Positions 5,914 through 9,889 of a stretch of DNA of 9,889 nucleotides are shown here, in pieces. Made by a program: the position numbers and the translations under genes. The notes beneath the pieces were generated by a model that had not been told where the DNA came from, searched no databases, and saw nothing but the letters and a program-made list of their open reading frames with translations. The stretch lies in NCBI GenBank assembly GCA_009885445.1, contig VFKQ01000094.1, forward strand, positions 1 to 9,889, written 5' to 3'. The DNA comes from Anaerolineaceae bacterium (GTDB lineage: Bacteria > Chloroflexota > Anaerolineae > Anaerolineales > Villigracilaceae). Numbering within the stretch: the stretch's first letter is position 1; every line of letters begins with the position of its first letter.

Positions 5914-7173
5914 ATGGAAAATCTTCCCGCAGGCATTTCTCCTGAAATACACAAACGAAACTTCCGCAACGTGCAATTAGACGCCGTGGGCGTCAGCATT
6001 GCGAATGTCGCATCGCCGTTTTTGCCGGTCTTCCTCACGCGCCTCGGCGCGACTAATTTTCAAGTGGGTCTGCTCTCCTCCATGCCGGGCATCACTGGTC
6101 TCGTGCTGGCAATTGTCGTCGGTCGTTTTTTGCAAACACGGCGCAACATCGTGCCGTGGTACAGCCTCGCCCGCCTGCTCGTCATCTCTTGTTACGCGCT
6201 CACCGGTCTGGCCACTTTTTTTCTGCCGCACGAATACGCCATCATCGCCACCCTCGTCATTTGGGCGCTCGCCACGCTTCCGCAAACCGCGCTCTCGGTC
6301 GCGTTCTCCGTGGTGATGAACGCCGTCGCCGGCCCCGACGGACGTTACGCGCTACTCAGCCGCCGCTGGACAATCTTCGGCGCCACAAGCGTCATCGCCA
6401 CCTTTATCGTCACACGATTAATTGACATCATCGAATTTCCGCGCAATTACGAGTTTTTATTTCTGACTCTCTCCCTCGGCGGACTCTTCAGCTTTGCTTT
6501 TTCCAGTCGGATTCAAATCCCGCCACAATCCGCGCCCGTGCTGGCTCCTGCCAAATCGGCCGCTGACTCGCTGAGAAATTACCTCGCCCTCCTGCGTGGA
6601 CAGCCTGCCTTCATTTCGTTTGCGTCGAAGCGTTTTGTGTATCTTTCGGCCATCGCGCTTTCTGCGCCCATCCTGCCGCTCTTCCTCGTTCGTGAAGTGG
6701 GCGCCACAGACTCTGAAATCGGCACCATCGCCATGGCTATGACATTGGTCACGTTGGTCGCTTACGTTGTCTGGCCGCGCGCCTCACGCAAACGCGGCGG
6801 ACGATTTGTCCTGTTAGCAACGACACTCGGCATGGCGCTCTATCCCGCATCCATCGCGGCTTTTCCAACCATCGGCTGGATTATCGCCTTCTCGGCCATT
6901 GCTGGTTTTTTTCAAGGCGGCATTGATTTGGTTTTCTTCGACGAGTTGATGAAAACTGTCCCGCCAGAATATGGCGCCACCTTTGTCGCGCTGGCGCAGT
7001 CACTGCAATTTTTGTCGCTGATCATCGCCCCGCTTGCAGGGACGTGGCTCGCAGACTCGATTGGCTTAGGTGGCGCACTTTGGGTCAGCACAGGCTTGAG
7101 ATTGGCTGGGGTTGTGTTGTTTTTATTGCCGGAGCGAAAATCTGGGATTGAAACCAAAAATTCTGCCGTATAA
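5914..7173 (+). CDS. Major facilitator superfamily transporter
   Basis: A polytopic membrane protein of 419 residues from ATG 5914 (MENLPAGISPEIHKRNFRN). About 11-12 hydrophobic segments fall into two halves, separated by a polar loop with PPQSAPVLAPAKSAADSLRN. Basic loops such as GRFLQTRRN and WPRASRKRGGRF after the second helix of each half are the cytoplasmic loop 2-3 and 8-9 positions of MFS proteins, though the canonical GxLaDrxGrr is degenerate. The substrate cannot be told; efflux or uptake of a small molecule by a proton-linked mechanism is only the family expectation. A 5' extension to ATG 5896 is possible on paper, but that codon overlaps the TATAAT box and has no ribosome site, so I prefer 5914. 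It stands alone between a terminator and an unrelated cupin gene. Confidence 0.9.
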   Translation: MENLPAGISPEIHKRNFRNVQLDAVGVSIANVASPFLPVFLTRLGATNFQVGLLSSMPGITGLVLAIVVGRFLQTRRNIVPWYSLARLLVISCYALTGLATFFLPHEYAIIATLVIWALATLPQTALSVAFSVVMNAVAGPDGRYALLSRRWTIFGATSVIATFIVTRLIDIIEFPRNYEFLFLTLSLGGLFSFAFSSRIQIPPQSAPVLAPAKSAADSLRNYLALLRGQPAFISFASKRFVYLSAIALSAPILPLFLVREVGATDSEIGTIAMAMTLVTLVAYVVWPRASRKRGGRFVLLATTLGMALYPASIAAFPTIGWIIAFSAIAGFFQGGIDLVFFDELMKTVPPEYGATFVALAQSLQFLSLIIAPLAGTWLADSIGLGGALWVSTGLRLAGVVLFLLPERKSGIETKNSAV

Positions 7174-7313
7174 GCCGTATAATTTGACCATCCTCCCGCG
7201 TTCGGGGAAACCCTCATGAATTCCAAATGGCCTATTATGTCACTGAGCGATTCCTGAATGCAATCAATACCTGACGCGCCAAACAAAAACCCAGCAGGTT
7301 TTACAGAGAATCC
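7174..7313 (+). promoter_or_regulatory. Spacer with a TATAAT box (7178-7183), possible cupin gene promoter
   Basis: TATAAT at 7178-7183 lies 5 bp after the transporter stop, with no matching -35 (TTGAAA at 7148-7153 is too far). About 130 nt of leader would precede the cupin gene. The leader holds a short open stretch (7227-7274) reading MAYYVTERFLNAINT in a frame open back to 7188. It is too short to call a gene and could be a relic. The rest shows no recognisable element. Confidence 0.3.
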
Positions 7314-7667
7314 ATGAAAATAAAACAATACAACAATGTAATCAACATCGCATCTGAGAAGCTTGAAGATTGGGGATACGTCAGTGTGCCGATGGGAAAT
7401 GTAGTTGCTTCCTTAAGAGGCATTGTATTGAGTAATAATGAAGATGGATCAGAAACAGGAGTTTGGGAGTGTACGCCCGGGAAATGGGTGCGGCAGGTTA
7501 TGGACGCTGAGTTTTGTACCTTCCTGAGCGGCCGTGCTATTTTTACGCCCGAGAACGAACCTCCCGTTGAAATAAATGCTGGCGATATTTTGTATTTTCC
7601 GCGCAACAGCAAAGGGACTTGGGATATCATTGAAACAGTCAGAAAGACCTATATCACCTGCAAGTAA
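7314..7667 (+). CDS. Small cupin-domain protein (Cupin_3/DUF861 type)
   Basis: The 117-residue protein is a single beta-barrel cupin of unknown substrate. The diagnostic stretch runs from GVWECTPGKWVR (49-60) through FCTFLSGRAIFTPE (67-80), PVEINAGDILYFPRN (84-98) and GTWDIIETVRKTY (101-113). This is the Cupin_3 pattern seen next to ureidoglycine aminohydrolase and EutQ-like proteins, where the metal-binding histidines are often reduced or absent. No histidine is present here at all, so a classical His-metal site is unlikely. It starts at ATG 7314 with a modest AGAGAA upstream. Codon use is clearly more A+T-rich than the transporter and methyltransferase genes on either side, hinting at transfer. 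It is the last plus-strand gene; the next gene is convergent. Role: a small-molecule binding or housekeeping cupin, otherwise unknown. Confidence 0.88.
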   Translation: MKIKQYNNVINIASEKLEDWGYVSVPMGNVVASLRGIVLSNNEDGSETGVWECTPGKWVRQVMDAEFCTFLSGRAIFTPENEPPVEINAGDILYFPRNSKGTWDIIETVRKTYITCK

Positions 7668-7751
7668 TAAAGGACAAGGTTTCCGCCCCATTGTGACTCC
7701 TCGCAGACCAAATAATAAAATCGGATGTCATCACTGCATTCGATTTTTAAT

Positions 7752-7864
7752 TTACTTTCCCAACATCGCTCGCTCCTCTTCAATTACACTATCTTCCAAC
7801 TTCTTAAACAGCGGACCTGGCTGATTTCAATTTTTCCCAGCCTGAAATTACCTTCGCGATACAT
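7752..7864 (-). pseudogene. Possible frameshifted C-terminal gene fragment
   Basis: On the minus strand, 7864 to about 7822 reads MYREGNFRLGKIEIS. After a one-base shift, the neighbouring frame down to TAA at 7752-7754 reads PGPLFKKLEDSVIEEERAMLGK. Together they look like a continuous protein tail with sensible composition, broken by an indel near 7820. No family was recognised, and a chance reading cannot be excluded. It lies just downstream of the methyltransferase terminator, so it would not be expressed with that gene. The remaining part of this roughly 240-bp spacer shows no other gene. Confidence 0.3.
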
Positions 7865-7900
7865 AAAAACCCCGCCCGCGAATTCCTCGCGGGCGGGGTT
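7865..7900 (-). terminator. Intrinsic terminator of the homocysteine methyltransferase gene
   Basis: AACCCCGCCCGCG (7868-7880) and CGCGGGCGGGGTT (7888-7900) form a perfect 13-bp stem with a 7-nt loop. Read on the minus strand, it follows the gene's stop by 4 nt and is trailed by a T-run (complement of 7865-7869). Confidence 0.92.
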
Positions 7901-7904
7901 GATT

Positions 7905-8789
7905 CTACATTCCCTTCACGGCTCGCACAATTGCGGCCACGTGTTCGGGCGTGGAGCCGCAACATCCGCCGACGATGTTCGCGCCCGCGGCGACGAGTCG
8001 TTTGGCGAAGATGCCCATTTCCTCAGGCTCCACATCGTAGACGGCTTCATCGTCCGCGCCGAGGTGGGGGAGACCGGCGTTGGGTTTAGCCCAAATCACT
8101 GCATCCGGCGAGGCGAGGCGAAATTCCTTGATTACTTTTTCCATGTTGTCCAACGTCGTGCCGCAGTTTGCGCCGATGACGTCCGCGCCGAGCGGGACGA
8201 AAGTCTCAACCACCTGTGAGGGCTTGGTGCCCATCATCGAGCGAGTGCCTCTGTCAAACGAGAAGGAGACCACGATGGGCAGGTCTGTCACGCGGCGCGC
8301 GCCCTCAAAAGCGGCGCGTGCTTCGTCGAGGGCGAACATGGTCTCGATCACGAGCAAGTCCGCGCCACCAGAGACGAGTCCGCGCACTTGTTCTTCGTAA
8401 GTGTCGGCGGCTTCTTCGTAAATCATCGGGCCGTAAGGTTTCATGATCGACCCGGTGGGTCCCATTGAGCCAGCCACCAAAACATCGGGGTGTCCGGCGG
8501 CGGCTTCGTGCGCGATCTCTGCCGCGCGACGGTTAATTTCTTCCACCTGTTTCCCGAGCGGCGACTCGCGCAGACGAATCTGCGTCCCGCCGAAAGTGCA
8601 GGTCAGGATGATGTCTGCGCCTGCGTCTACGAAGGATTTTGCCAGCGTGTAAATTTTTTCGGGTTGATCCAGCACCCAGCCCTCGGGAATGGCGCCGCCG
8701 ATCAGGCCCACTTTTTGCAGATTTGTCCCTGTGGCCCCGTCCGAGACCAAAACGCCGCTGGCTTTTAAGCGGTCATGAAATTTCGACAT
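7905..8789 (-). CDS. Stand-alone homocysteine S-methyltransferase family protein
   Basis: The 294-residue protein is one homocysteine-binding TIM barrel, as in BHMT, MmuM and the N-terminal domain of MetH. It transfers a methyl group to homocysteine (or a related thiol), giving methionine. Visible motifs: DGATGTNLQ (17-25), TCTFGG (63-68), SMGPTG (108-113), IETM (148-151), and the zinc-ligand cysteines in GANCGTT (Cys209) and GGCCGST (Cys276, Cys277). All three zinc ligands are present, so it should be active. No cobalamin or folate domain is attached, so the donor could be S-methylmethionine, a betaine, or a separate corrinoid protein; sequence alone does not decide. The start is secured by GGAGG on the minus strand (8795-8799) with a 5-nt spacer. 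It is monocistronic, with its own extended -10 promoter and terminator, and convergent with the cupin gene. Confidence 0.93.
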   Translation of the reverse strand: MSKFHDRLKASGVLVSDGATGTNLQKVGLIGGAIPEGWVLDQPEKIYTLAKSFVDAGADIILTCTFGGTQIRLRESPLGKQVEEINRRAAEIAHEAAAGHPDVLVAGSMGPTGSIMKPYGPMIYEEAADTYEEQVRGLVSGGADLLVIETMFALDEARAAFEGARRVTDLPIVVSFSFDRGTRSMMGTKPSQVVETFVPLGADVIGANCGTTLDNMEKVIKEFRLASPDAVIWAKPNAGLPHLGADDEAVYDVEPEEMGIFAKRLVAAGANIVGGCCGSTPEHVAAIVRAVKGM

Positions 8790-8816
8790 GCATTCCTCCG
8801 GTCATAAGATTGTGGG

Positions 8817-8825
8817 AGTATACCA
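8817..8825 (-). promoter_or_regulatory. Extended -10 promoter of the homocysteine methyltransferase gene
   Basis: The minus strand reads TGGTATACT, a TG-n-TATAmT extended -10, 27 bp before the ATG. The predicted transcript start, near 8810, gives a leader of about 20 nt that contains the GGAGG site. No clear -35 is seen. The TGG lead-in is the same as in the prfA promoter at 2988-2996. Confidence 0.6.
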
Positions 8826-8878
8826 AAAGAGGCAGTGGGCATTACGCCGCCGAATTGCATCACGGAAAATGTTACTTT

Positions 8879-8933
8879 CCGATAGGCAGATAAGCCTGTC
8901 GGAGGAGCCCCATGATGAGTGTTTCGACAGGCT
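8879..8933. repeat. Three-arm palindromic repeat with alternative pairings
   Basis: CCGATAGGC (8879-8887) pairs with GCCTGTCGG (8894-8902, one G-U). The overlapping AGCCTGTCG (8893-8901) also pairs perfectly with CGACAGGCT (8925-8933). The two hairpins are mutually exclusive. TTCGACAGGCTCAACA is a phrase seen in dispersed repeats of several bacterial groups, so this is more likely a repeat than a regulatory switch. Confidence 0.6.
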
Positions 8934-9135
8934 CAACAACCACCCGAAAATCAAACGTGAGTTGAAAGAAACTGTGCAGTCAAGATAGCTGAAAGCGACC
9001 AAGGTTGAAAAGCAGAAAATACTGGATTCGAGTTTTACCTGCTGGATGGCAATGGACAATTGCTGAGAAACTGTCGGCTATCAAGACGAGTCAACTTTGG
9101 AAAGTCTTTTTGGAGAGTTCTTGCCGTAGCACGAA

Positions 9136-9164
9136 TTCGTTCGGCAGTTGTACTGCCGACCGAA
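9136..9164. repeat. Hairpin, 8-bp perfect stem extended past a mismatch
   Basis: TCGGCAGT (9141-9148) pairs with ACTGCCGA (9152-9159) around TGT. Beyond one mismatch, TTCG (9136-9139) pairs with CGAA (9161-9164). There is no U-run on either side. It lies 6 bp from the next, longer hairpin. Confidence 0.55.
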
Positions 9165-9170
9165 CCATCG

Positions 9171-9208
9171 ACAACAACGCCGCGACGAAATTGTCGCGGC
9201 GTTGTTGT
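9171..9208. repeat. Perfect 16-bp palindrome with 6-nt loop
   Basis: ACAACAACGCCGCGAC (9171-9186) pairs without mismatch with GTCGCGGCGTTGTTGT (9193-9208) around GAAATT. It lies downstream of the minus-strand aldo/keto reductase gene and may help end its transcripts. No U-run follows on either strand, so it is not a canonical intrinsic terminator. Confidence 0.75.
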
Positions 9209-9275
9209 ATGTGCGAATATCCTTTTGAGTCTTTTCGGCTATGGGGGATTCTGAGTCCCGCTCGGGTTGCTCCAG

Positions 9276-9308
9276 CCTCTAATTCTCTAATCTCCTAAAT
9301 TCTCACAT
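9276..9308. repeat. Degenerate CT-rich octamer tract
   Basis: The sequence runs CCTCTAAT, TCTCTAAT, CTCCTAAAT, TCTCACAT, ending 7 bp before the aldo/keto reductase stop. It is a short, imperfect tandem repeat with unit about 8, similar in style to the CT-rich heptamers inside prmC. Confidence 0.5.
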
Positions 9309-9315
9309 TCTCGTT

Positions 9316-9889
9316 TTACTTTATCACCGCATCACTGGACTTATCCAGCGCGGACACCTGCTCCGCCGTTAGCTTCCAGCCCACCGCGCCGGCGTTCTCC
9401 TGCGCTTGGACGGCGTTCTTCGCGCCGGGGATGGGCATCGTCCCTTTGGCGATGCACCAGTTAATTGCAACCTGTGTATTGGACTTGCCGCCGTGGTCTT
9501 GTCCAATTTCGGTCATTAGTTTCAGCAGGGGTTGAATCTTTGGGAGGACGGTCCGTGCTGTCGCGGCGCGTGGACCGGGCGGTAATTTTTCGGCGGAATA
9601 TTTTCCGCTCAAGAATCCTTTGGCAATGGGGGAGTAGGCGATGACACGGATGCCCAACTCGTGACAGCGCGCGAGCAGTCCATTTTTTTCGTTGTGTCGA
9701 TTCAATAAATTGAACTCCACTTGATTCGACGCCAGCGGAATCCCCTGTCGCGCCAGAGTCGTGTACGCGCGCAGAGTCTGCGCAGGGTTGAAGTTAGAAA
9801 CGCCGACGGTGCGAATCAGCCCCGCTTTGTGCAAACCCGCCATCCAGTCCATGAAGGTTTCGGGGGAGGTCAGCGGCATCGGTCCGTGA
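9316..9889 (-). CDS. Aldo/keto reductase, C-terminal part (cut by window edge)
   Basis: The protein reads from the right edge to TAA at 9316-9318. An ATG at 9877-9879 is in frame, but the frame stays open upstream (HGP before MPLTSPE). Family alignment also places this point in the middle of the barrel, so the real start lies outside. Aldo/keto reductases are NAD(P)H-dependent TIM-barrel enzymes reducing aldehydes and ketones. Seen here: the strand with RTVGVSNFNP, QVEFNLLNR, ELGIRVIAYSPIAKGFLSGK, the cofactor-side QVAINWCIAKGTMPIPGAKN, and a C-terminal helix AEQVSALDKSSDAV. The catalytic Asp, Tyr and Lys are in the missing half. The IPGAKN loop, which binds the 2'-phosphate of NADPH in many members, is intact. 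The substrate is unknown. It does not share a promoter with the methyltransferase gene, as about 525 bp of repeats lie between them. Confidence 0.95.
   Translation of the reverse strand, partial: HGPMPLTSPETFMDWMAGLHKAGLIRTVGVSNFNPAQTLRAYTTLARQGIPLASNQVEFNLLNRHNEKNGLLARCHELGIRVIAYSPIAKGFLSGKYSAEKLPPGPRAATARTVLPKIQPLLKLMTEIGQDHGGKSNTQVAINWCIAKGTMPIPGAKNAVQAQENAGAVGWKLTAEQVSALDKSSDAVIK

Larger units (their letters stand above)
9035..9238 (-). pseudogene. Protein-like open stretch without a start, possible gene relic
   Basis: From 9238 down to TAA at 9035-9037 the minus strand is open for 67 codons and includes VVVDGSVGSTTAERIRATA and RTLQKDFPKLTRLDSRQF, which read like an ordinary alpha/beta protein tail. 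A TAG precedes it in frame, there is no plausible start or ribosome site, and the 16-bp palindrome at 9171-9208 lies across its beginning. I recognise no family. The opposite strand is also open here, so it may be chance. Confidence 0.22.
8826..9315. other. Gene-poor spacer rich in hairpins and short repeats
   Basis: About 490 bp between the methyltransferase promoter and the aldo/keto reductase stop hold no gene I can support. Both strands have short open frames, but none combines a start, a ribosome site and a recognisable family. It contains a three-arm repeat at 8879-8933, hairpins at 9136-9164 and 9171-9208, a CT-rich octamer tract at 9276-9308, and one protein-like minus-strand stretch at 9035-9238. 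The pattern suggests eroded genes plus accumulated repeats. Confidence 0.6.

Noticed and set aside
7725..8219. 164-codon plus-strand frame opposite the homocysteine methyltransferase
   Set aside because: Most of it is antisense to conserved zinc-site motifs, and it runs through the minus-strand terminator.
8802..9059. 85-codon minus-strand frame in the spacer
   Set aside because: It crosses the methyltransferase promoter and the three-arm repeat, has no family resemblance, and its composition looks random.
9131..9210. Integron attC site or transposon end at the paired hairpins
   Set aside because: No integrase, no RYYYAAC/GTTRRRY core pairs, and no target-site duplication could be seen.
9005..9298. 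97-codon plus-strand frame in the spacer
   Set aside because: It runs through both hairpins and the CT-rich octamers, and shows no ribosome site or recognisable motif.

Overview
The window looks like a chromosomal stretch from a moderately GC-rich bacterium, most plausibly a Chloroflexota (Anaerolineae-type) genome. That placement is an inference from three things: protein style (for example NLPY instead of NPPY in PrmC, and the GGQNVQKN block of RF1), the abundance of small palindromic and heptameric intergenic repeats, and TATAAT/extended -10 promoters. No rRNA or other firm taxonomic marker is present. Most of the content is housekeeping.

Positions 1-2871 hold a plus-strand, operon-like run. 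It consists of the 3' part of uvrC (cut by the left edge), two small unassigned genes whose frames overlap (a possible toxin-antitoxin-like pair), a single-domain CheY-like response regulator joined by an ATGA overlap, and a 37-codon single-span membrane peptide. A 90-bp inverted-repeat element follows (2886-2975).

Positions 2988-5840 hold a self-contained translation operon. An extended -10 promoter and a leader with two perfect hairpins precede prfA (RF1), prmC (which methylates the GGQ glutamine of RF1) and a tsaC/sua5-type gene (t6A synthesis). prmC and tsaC overlap by ATGA, and a strong intrinsic terminator closes the unit. prmC carries an in-frame array of ten degenerate heptanucleotides just before its catalytic motif, the most unusual sequence feature in the window.

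Positions 5845-7667 hold a palindromic repeat, a probably leaderless major facilitator transporter gene, a 140-bp spacer and a small, A+T-richer cupin gene. From 7752 the coding strand switches. A possible eroded gene fragment, a clear minus-strand terminator, a stand-alone homocysteine S-methyltransferase gene with its own extended -10 promoter and GGAGG ribosome site, a roughly 500-bp gene-poor stretch rich in hairpins and repeats, and the 3' part of an aldo/keto reductase gene (cut by the right edge) follow.

No RNA gene, CRISPR array, transposase or phage gene was seen. I did not find a convincing new multi-gene system. The best leads are the small coupled gene pair next to the orphan receiver, the heptamer array inside prmC, and the repeat families that decorate start sites and spacers.
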